From Pararhodospirillum photometricum DSM 122 (GTDB taxonomy: Bacteria > Pseudomonadota > Alphaproteobacteria > Rhodospirillales > Rhodospirillaceae), in contig NC_017059.1 in NCBI RefSeq assembly GCF_000284415.1, positions 2,706,185 through 2,731,289 on the forward strand: 25,105 bases of DNA. Reading direction: 5' to 3'. Shown here piece after piece: positions 15,511-21,239 of this stretch. The notes below the pieces were generated by a model. That model saw nothing but the letters and a program-made list of their open reading frames with translations, searched no databases and was not told the DNA's origin. The position numbers were made by a program, and so were the translations under genes. Position 1 is the first letter of the stretch; every line of letters begins with the position of its first letter.

Positions 15511-16006
15511 CAGGGTTTGGGCGGTGATTAGGCTCTCCAGCGCCGGGCGGTCGGCGCCTTCGGGCCAGACGAGGCGGGTGCGCGGCGTCGGGGGGGGAGA
15601 CGGGGCGGGGCAGGCGAAAGCGGTAGTGGGCCTGGGCCCAGGCCAGGGCGGCCTCGAAAGCCCAGCCGGGCGGTAGATCCTGTTCCTCCAGGCGGTAGAT
15701 GCCGGCCGGCAGGGTGGCGGCGGCCTGGGCGAAGGCCAGGGGCTCGTCGCCCGGGGTGTTGGGCCGGGCCGCGCCCGATGGATCCAGCGCCCCCAGGCCC
15801 ACGGCGGCTCCGGCCAGCCGGCCCTCGGCGTCGGGCCATGTCACGGTTTGTCCCCAGCGGGCTTCGAAGCCCTGGGTGGTGATCCAGGTTTGCTGAGGGG
15901 GGGTCAGGCCGTCCCGCCAGCGGCCGAGGGTGGCTTCGGTGACGGCGTGGAGGGGGAGGGCTGGGGAGTCGGGGGGGCGATCAGGCTGGACAGCAACGCA
16001 GTGCAC
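15494..16006 (-). pseudogene. Leucyl aminopeptidase N-terminal domain, out of frame
   Basis: This frame carries the alpha/beta N-terminal domain of the same M17 peptidase: LTPPQQTWITTQGFEARWGQ, then GAAVGLGALD and the LPAGIYRLEEQDLPPGWAFEAALAWAQAHYRF stretch that normally precedes the catalytic domain. It stops making sense after the eight-G run 15590-15597. The start is uncertain. A GTG at 16006 gives a normal length but a poor ribosome site; an ATG at 16075 would overlap the divergent small gene at 16033. Confidence 0.7.
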
Positions 16007-16032
16007 CTCTGGATGAGGAGGGTGGGGGGGCC

Positions 16033-16266
16033 GTGTGGGAGCGGGTGTGCGCCACCCGGCCGGGCAGCGTGCCACAAACCCGCGTGGCCGAGGCTTGGAT
16101 GGGGGCGATGCTGCTGGTCGGCGGTCCCCTGACCATTGATTCGGTGCTCAACACCGAATCGCAGGCGTGGGCCGTCGTTTGCCTGGGCTTCGGGCTGGCG
16201 TGCCGGGGGGCAATCGTCGCCGAGGTGGCGGCGCTGCGGGCGGCGTGGCGGGAGAAGGCCCGCTAA
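16033..16266 (+). CDS. Small membrane protein, unrecognised
   Basis: A 77-residue protein with two probable transmembrane helices (WMGAMLLVGGPLTIDSVL, about 22-39, and WAVVCLGFGLACRGAIVAEVAAL, about 46-68) and a basic C-terminus. The GTG at 16033 has AGGAGGG 10 bases upstream, and hairpin copy 5 follows the stop by 12 bases, which together support a real gene. It diverges from the leucyl aminopeptidase. I do not recognise the family. An alternative is a shadow frame of the peptidase, but most of it lies beyond that gene. Confidence 0.55.
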   Translation: MWERVCATRPGSVPQTRVAEAWMGAMLLVGGPLTIDSVLNTESQAWAVVCLGFGLACRGAIVAEVAALRAAWREKAR

Positions 16267-16278
16267 GAAAAAGAAAGG

Positions 16279-16301
16279 CTGGGGAGGCGCGGCCTCCCCA
16301 G
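16279..16301 (-). terminator. Hairpin repeat copy 5, terminator between convergent genes
   Basis: A perfect ten-base stem, CTGGGGAGGC (16279-16288), GCG, GCCTCCCCAG (16292-16301), lies between the stop at 16266 (plus gene) and the stop at 16314 (minus gene). On the minus strand it is followed by CCTTTCTTTTTCTTAG, a proper T-tract, so it should terminate the minus-strand gene. It is the cleanest copy of the family. Confidence 0.8.
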
Positions 16302-16313
16302 ACCCTCGGTCCT

Positions 16314-16703
16314 TCAGGTCGTCTGGGCGCGGTGCTGGGCCAGGACGAGGGCGGCGATGACGATGGCCAGCGCCGAGAAGGTCGCGTTGTAAAGGACGAT
16401 GCCGAAGCCGCCGACGATCAGGGCGGCGATGGCCTGGACCACCGGGTCACGCCGATGGCGAAGGAAGCCCCAGGCAGCCAGGACAGCCAGTAGCAGGGCG
16501 GCCGCCCCGATTCCCTTCCATTCCGTTGTCATGATCAGGCTGCGGCGCAGCCCGCACCACCACGGGCCGGCCTTTTCGCAGGCCGCCCCCAGACGTTCGG
16601 GCTCGATAAAATCATAGCGCAGGCGCGTAGCAAGAACCGCTGCCAAGCCAGCCAGGGCAACCCCAGGCAGTGGTTGCAGGGCGCGAAAACGTGAGCGGGA
16701 CAT
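16314..16703 (-). CDS. Membrane protein of unknown function
   Basis: A 129-residue protein with about four hydrophobic helices: near 12-28 (LPGVALAGLAAVLATRL), 63-80 (KGIGAAALLLAVLAAWGF), 88-106 (VVQAIAALIVGGFGIVLYN) and 109-123. Between the first two lies a soluble loop with two Cys (DFIEPERLGAACEKAGPWWCGLRR), which may sit in the periplasm and be disulfide-bonded. The start is either the ATG at 16703 or one at 16712; neither has a strong ribosome site, and the frame is open to 16781. It lies 59 bases after another small minus-strand gene, probably in one transcript that ends at hairpin copy 5. I do not recognise the family. Confidence 0.65.
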   Translation of the reverse strand: MSRSRFRALQPLPGVALAGLAAVLATRLRYDFIEPERLGAACEKAGPWWCGLRRSLIMTTEWKGIGAAALLLAVLAAWGFLRHRRDPVVQAIAALIVGGFGIVLYNATFSALAIVIAALVLAQHRAQTT

Positions 16704-16762
16704 GAAGACCATCCGGCAAAAAATCCCAAGGGGGCCCAAGGTGCCGGGAACGCCGGGCGCCG

Positions 16763-16996
16763 TCAACCGCCGCGCCACCACTGAATGATTGTTCTAGAAT
16801 GAAATTCTTCCTCACCCATCAAACAATCAAAGGGATCGGTGAGGTCGAAGGCCCCTGCGTCAGGGCCGGCGGCGTGCCCCCCAACCAGCAGATCATCCTC
16901 GGGCAGAGCCAGAGGCTGGTGGTGTTGGAGATAAACACCAAAGGCCATGGGGCCCCGGGAACCGATCATCGGATGGCGGATCACTTCGACGGCCAT
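16763..16996 (-). CDS. Small hypothetical protein (77 residues)
   Basis: An acidic soluble protein. The ATG at 16996 has GGAGAGGAA 6 bases upstream, which decides the start although the frame is open to 17269. It begins MAVEVIRHPMIGSRGPMAFG, has a middle VYLQHHQPLALPEDDLLVGG, and ends with a Glu/Trp-rich tail. A promoter-like pair lies 100 bases upstream (17095-17123). The leader between is GC-rich with runs of C and could fold, but I see no known riboswitch. No family recognised. Confidence 0.55.
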   Translation of the reverse strand: MAVEVIRHPMIGSRGPMAFGVYLQHHQPLALPEDDLLVGGHAAGPDAGAFDLTDPFDCLMGEEEFHSRTIIQWWRGG

Positions 16997-17094
16997 GTTT
17001 CCTCTCCGTTCCCCAGGGCTGACCCAAGGAAGCCCCCCCCAGGCCCCGAACGGCGGCAGCTCCTGGCGAGGACGTCCCCCTCTTTGGATAGGTT

Positions 17095-17123
17095 TTTCTA
17101 CACAGCTTTTCCACGTGGACCAA
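17095..17123 (-). promoter_or_regulatory. Candidate promoter of the 77-residue gene
   Basis: On the minus strand, TTGGTC (17118-17123) and TAGAAA (17095-17100) are spaced by 17 bases. This gives a leader of about 90 bases before the ATG at 16996. Both boxes match sigma-70 loosely. Confidence 0.4.
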
Positions 17124-17209
17124 AGCCAGAGGGCGGGCGTTACATTTTCCGGTTCAATTACAGCCCTCTTGCTCTCCCATGCGCCCCCCCCTATAACTTC
17201 GGCCATAGG

Positions 17210-17242
17210 CAAAAAAATAAATCCGCCGCCGAGCAGGCGGCG
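17210..17242 (-). terminator. Rho-independent terminator after the coiled-coil gene
   Basis: On the minus strand, CGCCGCC, a TGCTC loop and GGCGGCG (arms 17236-17242 and 17224-17230) are followed by GATTTATTTTTTT. It lies 40 bases after the stop at 17282. This is the most classical terminator in the window. Confidence 0.88.
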
Positions 17243-17281
17243 AAGCGACGCGTCCCCAGAGGAGAACACGGGCGGCCGGGA

Positions 17282-17659
17282 TCACCCCGCCACCCCCAGC
17301 GCCCGCAACACCGCGCCCCCATCGGCACGCAGCGCAATGCCCAAAGCGGTCAGCACGGCACCACCCCCGGCCAGAGCGCCCGCCACCAGGGCCGCTTGCA
17401 CCCGCAGCCGTCCATGAAGCGCGGCCACACCGTCTTCCAGCCGCGCCTGGGCCTGGGCGGTCTCGCTTTCCAAGCGGGCTAGGCGCCGGTCAAGATCGTC
17501 AAGGCGGGCAAAAGCGCGGCCCAGTGACGAGCGGTGATGAGCTTGGTCGGTCTGCACCCGGGCTAGCGTGGGCGCGAGGGGCTCCAGGGCAGCCAGAGCC
17601 GTGCGCACCCCTTCGGCGGTAGCCTCGAGACGGCCAAGACGGGCGGGATCGTCAACCAT
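17282..17659 (-). CDS. Coiled-coil protein with a C-terminal membrane helix, unrecognised
   Basis: A 125-residue protein. Residues 1-84 are charged and heptad-like (GRLEATAEGVRTALAAL, and FARLDDLDRRLARLESETAQAQARLEDGV), predicting a coiled coil. Residues 87-110 form one membrane helix (VQAALVAGALAGGGAVLTALGIAL), and a short tail follows. The layout recalls XhlA-type or other small membrane-anchored coiled-coil proteins, but I would not name a family. The ATG at 17659 has GAGGGAG 7 bases upstream, better than the ATG at 17674. It has its own promoter (17695-17722) and terminator, so it is probably a single-gene unit. Confidence 0.7.
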   Translation of the reverse strand: MVDDPARLGRLEATAEGVRTALAALEPLAPTLARVQTDQAHHRSSLGRAFARLDDLDRRLARLESETAQAQARLEDGVAALHGRLRVQAALVAGALAGGGAVLTALGIALRADGGAVLRALGVAG

Positions 17660-17673
17660 GACAAACTCCCTCA

Positions 17674-17722
17674 TTGAGCACCAAAATCAATGACGTTATA
17701 TCATATTTCCCGGGTCTGTCGA
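17674..17722. promoter_or_regulatory. Overlapping divergent promoters
   Basis: Minus strand: TCGACA (17717-17722), 16 bases, TATAAC (17695-17700), reading into the coiled-coil gene. Plus strand: TTGAGC (17674-17679), 17 bases, TATATC (17697-17702), reading towards the gene at 17882. The two -10 boxes share the same A/T-rich island (GTTATATCATA), so the promoters should compete for polymerase. Confidence 0.6.
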
Positions 17723-17881
17723 GCCGAGCAGGCACAGGGGATGGAAAGACGGACGGTTTTTTTGTCTGGGGCCTTGCCAACGGACGCCCAGTGCTCTCAA
17801 ATCGCCCTGCTCCGACCCGGCGACCCGGCCGCCCTCTCCCGGCGTTCCCCTGGTCAGCTCCGGAAAGGCCAAGAGGAAAAA

Positions 17882-18109
17882 ATGTCAAGGAAAACCGTGG
17901 TCCACCCCGGCGACCGTTTCATGAAGCCGGGCAATCCCCCGTCCATCTGGCACGTTGACCAGATGCTCGAATACCCCGACCTGCCGCCGCATGTGCGTCT
18001 GATCGAGTTGGGAGGCAATCGTCGCACGGTCACCGTGGCGCTGTCGGCCCTGCTGGATGGACGGCTGTATTCGCCGGTTCAAACCCCACCCACGTCGTCG
18101 GAGACTTGA
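17882..18109 (+). CDS. Small conserved-looking hypothetical protein (75 residues)
   Basis: A basic soluble protein, with core sequence HPGDRFMKPGNPPSIWHVDQ then LPPHVRLIELGGNRRTVTVALSALLDGRLYSPV. Short proteins with the pattern W.V......LPPHVRL.E.GG.RRT.T.ALSAL.D...F are, as far as I recall, common hypotheticals in Rhodospirillaceae; no function is known to me. The ATG at 17882 has AAGAGGAAAA directly upstream, so the longer open frame to 17690 is leader. The 180-base leader from the candidate promoter contains a GACGGACGGTTTTTTT stretch but no clear regulatory fold. Confidence 0.7.
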   Translation: MSRKTVVHPGDRFMKPGNPPSIWHVDQMLEYPDLPPHVRLIELGGNRRTVTVALSALLDGRLYSPVQTPPTSSET

Positions 18110-18188
18110 TCCGGGATCTTGGTCTCCCTACATGAGGGTCATCGAGATAACCACCGCTTGCTTTTGAGCGGTCAGTCGGGAGATCGCT

Positions 18189-18332
18189 ATGACCCTTGCC
18201 CTGACCGGATCCAGCCTTGTCGATCTTGCCCTGGTCGCTGTCTTTTTGGGCGCCCTGGCGGCAAGTCTGCGCCCGACCCCGGCTCCGGTGCCCGTGCGCC
18301 GGCGCCGTCAGGTCCGACGCCGCCCGGACTGA
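18189..18332 (+). CDS. Tiny single-helix membrane protein (47 residues)
   Basis: An ATG at 18189 with CGGGAGAT 6 bases upstream opens a 47-codon frame. One hydrophobic helix (LVDLALVAVFLGALAASL, about 10-27) is followed by a Pro-rich hinge and a strongly basic tail ending VRRRRQVRRRPD. It lies 79 bases after the previous gene, and a long hairpin follows. It resembles other single-pass small membrane proteins with cytoplasmic basic tails. The ribosome site, topology and placement support a gene; no homologue is known to me. Confidence 0.5.
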   Translation: MTLALTGSSLVDLALVAVFLGALAASLRPTPAPVPVRRRRQVRRRPD

Positions 18333-18376
18333 TCCGGGCGGCCCGTTCCTCCCCTCCCCGCTCTTGCGTGCGGTGT

Positions 18377-18405
18377 CCGGCGTTCCCTCCTTGGAGGAGC
18401 GCCGG
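18377..18405. terminator. Hairpin between convergent genes, bidirectional terminator candidate
   Basis: CCGGCG (18377-18382) pairs with CGCCGG (18400-18405), and inside it CCTCC (18386-18390) pairs with GGAGG (18393-18397). It lies between the tiny gene ending at 18332 and the metallo-hydrolase stop at 18409. Neither side has a strong T-tract, so Rho-independent function is uncertain. Confidence 0.5.
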
Positions 18406-18408
18406 GTT

Positions 18409-19203
18409 CTACAGTGTTAGAATCAGCCCGTCGTGGGCCGGCGTCACATGAGCCGGCACAAGACCTTGCAGCGTGCGATAATCCAGTCCCGGCGTCATGT
18501 GGGTGAGAAACGCCCGCTCGGGGCCCAGCCGCTCAATCCAACCCAAAACCGTCGGTAGATCGGCGTGCGTGGGGTGAGGGGTCAGCGCAAAACAGCCGAC
18601 AATCCAGGTTTTAATCCCCGCCAGCGTTGCGAAAGCCACCTCATCGAGCGTGATGACGTCGGTTGAATACGCAAAATCCCCCAAACGCAGCCCCAACGTC
18701 GTGCTCCAGCCGTGGTCCTGGGTAAAGGGCAAAACGGCGAGAGGCCCTACGTGAAAAGCCTCCCCCGGTGTCACGAAACGGGGACGCAAAAGGGGTTTGT
18801 AGATGCTGGTGGCCTCGGGCGCGGGGGGGCTGAAGCAATAGCCAAAGCGCCGGACAAGTTCATCCACAACCTCGGGCGTTGCCCACACATCAAGCCCGGC
18901 CTTCATCGCCCGATTGATTTCCCGCAACTCGTCTAGCCCATGCACATGGTCGGCATGGGCGTGGGTAATCACCACTCCGTCCAAGTGACGGATGTCGTGG
19001 GCCAGCAGTTGTTGGCGCAGATCCGGCGAGGCATCCACCAAAAGCCGCCAAGGCCGCTCCCGTCCGGGCTCCCACGCCTCAATCAAAATGGACGGCCGCA
19101 GACGTCGGTTGCGCGGCTCGGCCGGATCACAGGCGCCCCAGCCCATGCTCACCGAAGGAACGCCACTGGCCCCCCCACACCCGAAAACAATCACCCGGCG
19201 CAT
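18409..19203 (-). CDS. Metallo-beta-lactamase-fold hydrolase (PhnP-like)
   Basis: A 264-residue MBL-fold enzyme. It begins MRRVIVFGCGGASGVPS, has an N-terminal GWGACDP segment and a strand LLVDASPDLRQQLL. The metal-binding motif is HAHADH at 81-86, followed by GLDELREINR. Later ligands are the FTQDHGWSTTLGLRLGDFAYSTD region and the HMTPGLDY end. This matches the PhnP/phosphoribosyl cyclic phosphodiesterase branch, but the substrate cannot be read from sequence; in alphaproteobacteria such genes often sit beside tatD and metG, which are not here. The ATG at 19203 has AAGGAGAGAG upstream; the frame continues to 19323 only through the palindrome. Confidence 0.88.
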   Translation of the reverse strand: MRRVIVFGCGGASGVPSVSMGWGACDPAEPRNRRLRPSILIEAWEPGRERPWRLLVDASPDLRQQLLAHDIRHLDGVVITHAHADHVHGLDELREINRAMKAGLDVWATPEVVDELVRRFGYCFSPPAPEATSIYKPLLRPRFVTPGEAFHVGPLAVLPFTQDHGWSTTLGLRLGDFAYSTDVITLDEVAFATLAGIKTWIVGCFALTPHPTHADLPTVLGWIERLGPERAFLTHMTPGLDYRTLQGLVPAHVTPAHDGLILTL

Positions 19204-19236
19204 CGTTGCTCTCTCTCCTTCGGAGCGCGCGTGGGG

Positions 19237-19321
19237 GACGCGGGGCTGCCGCCCCCGGACCCCCAAAAAAGGGGGCCTGGGGCATCGCCCCAGGCGGGGT
19301 CCGGGGCGGCAGCCCCGCGTC
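19237..19321. repeat. Large palindrome with nested hairpins
   Basis: The outer arms are 27 and 26 bases (19237-19263 and 19296-19321), complementary except for one bulged C: GACGCGGGGCTGCCG pairs with CGGCAGCCCCGCGTC. Inside is a perfect 9-base stem GCCTGGGGC (19275-19283) with GCCCCAGGC (19287-19295), and an alternative CCCCC-A6-GGGGG hairpin at 19260-19275. It lies between the enoyl-CoA hydratase stop side and the MBL start. It differs from the short hairpin family. It may be a dispersed intergenic element, a terminator, or a cruciform-forming site. Confidence 0.9.
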
Positions 19322-19335
19322 ACCCGTGCGGTACG

Positions 19336-20127
19336 TCACCGCCCCAGGAACACCGGGGCCCGCTTCTCCAGGAAGGCGCAGCATCCTTCGTGGAAGTCGG
19401 GACCGCTGGCCTGAGCGACGAAGGCGGCTTGTTCTTCTTCCAGGTGGGCGGAGAGGGGACGGTCGAAGGCGGTTTCCATGAGGCGGCGGACTTGGGCGAA
19501 GGCGCCGGTCGGGCCTTCGGCGAGGCGCTGGGCGACGACCAGGGCGCGTTCGCTCAGATCGGCCTGGGGCACGACCTGGGTGACGAGGCCGAGCGCTAGG
19601 GCCTGGGCGGCATCAAGGGGCTCGCTCAACAAGGCGATCTCGAGGGCGCGGCGCAGGCCGACCACCCGGGGCAGGAACCACGTGGCGCCGCCGTCGGCCG
19701 TGGTGCCTATTTTGGTATAAGCATAGACGAGGCGGGTGTTGTCGGCGGCGATGACGATATCGCAGGCGAGCGCCAGACTGAAGCCGCCGCCGGCGACGGC
19801 GCCATGGATGGCCGCGACCACCGGGGCGGGCTGGCGACGCAAGGTGAGCAGGGCCTCGTGAAACGGGGTGATGATGGCGGCCACGACCTCGGGGGCCCAT
19901 TCGGGATCGGCGGTCATGGCCGCGACATCACCGCCGGCAAGAAAGGCCCGGCCCTCGGCTTCGATGAGGACGGCGCGCACGGTGTTGTCGGCGGCGATGG
20001 CGCGAGCGGCATCGCGCAGGGCCAGGGCGCCGGCGAGATCAAGGGCATTGAGCGTCTCGGGCCGGGTGAAGCGCAGGCGAGCGATGGCCCCTTCGTGGGT
20101 CAGACGCAAAAATTCACCGGTTGACAT
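19336..20127 (-). CDS. Enoyl-CoA hydratase/isomerase family protein
   Basis: A 263-residue crotonase-fold protein. The oxyanion hole regions are FLAGGDV (62-68) and GAVAGGGF (109-116). In true hydratases two Glu act as bases; here those positions are Ser117 (GGGFSLA) and Thr138 (AYTKIG). The Asp of the PaaG-type isomerases is kept (TADGGATW, D145, before FLPRVVG). So an isomerase, or another crotonase reaction, is likelier than hydration; this rests on motif comparison from memory. The C-terminus (DFHEGCCAFLEKRAPVFLGR) is typical of the family. The ATG at 20127 has GGGAGGG upstream. It diverges from miaA with 56 bases between, holding a CACCCC-GGGGTG hairpin. Confidence 0.9.
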   Translation of the reverse strand: MSTGEFLRLTHEGAIARLRFTRPETLNALDLAGALALRDAARAIAADNTVRAVLIEAEGRAFLAGGDVAAMTADPEWAPEVVAAIITPFHEALLTLRRQPAPVVAAIHGAVAGGGFSLALACDIVIAADNTRLVYAYTKIGTTADGGATWFLPRVVGLRRALEIALLSEPLDAAQALALGLVTQVVPQADLSERALVVAQRLAEGPTGAFAQVRRLMETAFDRPLSAHLEEEQAAFVAQASGPDFHEGCCAFLEKRAPVFLGR

Positions 20128-20183
20128 GAGTCCCTCCCGTTGGCCACCCCTTGGGGGGTGTTGGTATTGTGACGGAGATCCGC

Positions 20184-20672
20184 GTGGACGCCCCTTTTTT
20201 GATGATCCTGGGTCCGACCGCGTCGGGCAAGTCGGCGCTGGCGCAAGCCTTGGCCGCAGCGTGTCACGGCACCATTATCAACGCCGACAGCCTTCAAGTG
20301 TACCGCGATTTAAGGATTTTGTCGGCCCGCCCCAGCCCGGCCGAGGAAGCGGCCTTGCCCCATCGCTTATACGGCGTCTTGGATGGGGGCGAGGCCTGCT
20401 CGGTGGGGCGCTGGCTGGATCTGGCGCAAGAGGCCCTGGCCGAAACCCGGACCCAGGGCCGGTTGCCGATCTTGGTGGGGGGGACGGGGCTTTATCTCAA
20501 GGCAGCGCGCGAGGGGCTGGCGGCGGTGCCCGAGGTGCCCGAGGCGGCGCGGGCCGAGGCACGGGCCTTGCTGGCGGCCGAGGGCCCGGCGGCGCTGCAC
20601 GCCCGCTTGTGCGCGCGGGATCCGGCAATGGCGACACGGCTGCGGCCATCCGATGCCCAGCGGTTGGCGCGG
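20184..20672 (+). pseudogene. miaA: MiaA, N-terminal half of tRNA dimethylallyltransferase
   Basis: About 163 residues match MiaA, which adds dimethylallyl to A37 of UNN-reading tRNAs. P-loop MILGPTASGKSALAQAL, NADSLQVYRDL, LPHRLYGVLDG, and LPILVGGTGLYLKAAREGL are all conserved. The match ends at RLRPSDAQRLAR near 20672, where MiaA normally continues with the A-LEV helix and about 140 more residues. Beyond that the frame runs on to 20852 as the reverse of another gene. The GTG at 20184 has GGAG 6 bases upstream; a GTG at 20169 is also possible. Read as is, it is a broken gene; an assembly misjoin is equally possible. Confidence 0.88.
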
Positions 20673-20675
20673 AGG

Positions 20676-21153
20676 GGGAGACCGGGAGCGCATCGGCCTG
20701 CGCCGGGCTCGGGGCGTCGGTCACAGGCGGGCTTGGGGCTTCCAACCCCAGGGATCCATCGGCGGCGCGCACCAAGTGGAAGCTGGGGCGACGCATCTCG
20801 ACGGCGCCCACTTCCAGACGGCCCTGGAGCAACGGCAGGGCGGGAAAGGTGACGGCGATCTCGGGCAGCCGGGCCACCAGACGCTGGCTTGGCCCCCACA
20901 CCTCGACCTCCAGGCCGCGCAGGTCCAAGGGATCGTCCCAGCCGGCCCAGGCCAAAACGGTCCCCCCCAGGCGCAAGGAGAGGCCGGTCCCGGCCACGGC
21001 ACGGTTGAGGGCCTGTTCGATCACCGGGGTGATCAGTCCCAAGGGCAGAGGGCCTTGCTGAAGACGCCACAAGAGCAGGGCGAGAGCCAGGAGACCACCA
21101 AGGCACAGCGCGCCACCCACGCGCAAGATACCCGTCACGCCACCACGCACCAC
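20676..21153 (-). pseudogene. AsmA/YhdP-like membrane protein, N-terminal fragment
   Basis: About 159 residues of an envelope protein of the AsmA/YhdP (DUF3971) type. It has one membrane helix (LRVGGALCLGGLLALALLLW, about 10-29), then the usual beta-strand start: RLGGTVLAWAGWDDPLDLRG, VARLPEIAVTFPALPLLQGRLEVGAVEM and RRPSFHLVRAADGSLGLEAP. Such proteins are commonly 1,000 residues or more and may move lipids to the outer membrane. The match ends around 20676, where the reverse of miaA begins. The GTG at 21153 has GGGGAGG 6 bases upstream. It diverges from glnE, a common alphaproteobacterial neighbourhood, so this side of the junction looks native. Confidence 0.75.
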
Positions 21154-21239
21154 GCCAAACCTCCCCTGGGTCCGGGGGCCCTTCCCTTGACGGACCCGGG
21201 GACAATGGCCCAGTGTGCGTCAAAATGGGCGGGGTGAAA

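Noticed and set aside
16799..17482. 227-codon plus-strand frame
   Set aside because: It crosses the terminator at 17210-17242 and the antisense of two minus-strand genes with better ribosome sites.
20128..20183. CACCCC-GGGGTG hairpin ahead of miaA as a riboswitch or terminator
   Set aside because: A six-base GC stem is expected by chance here, with no T-tract or known motif.
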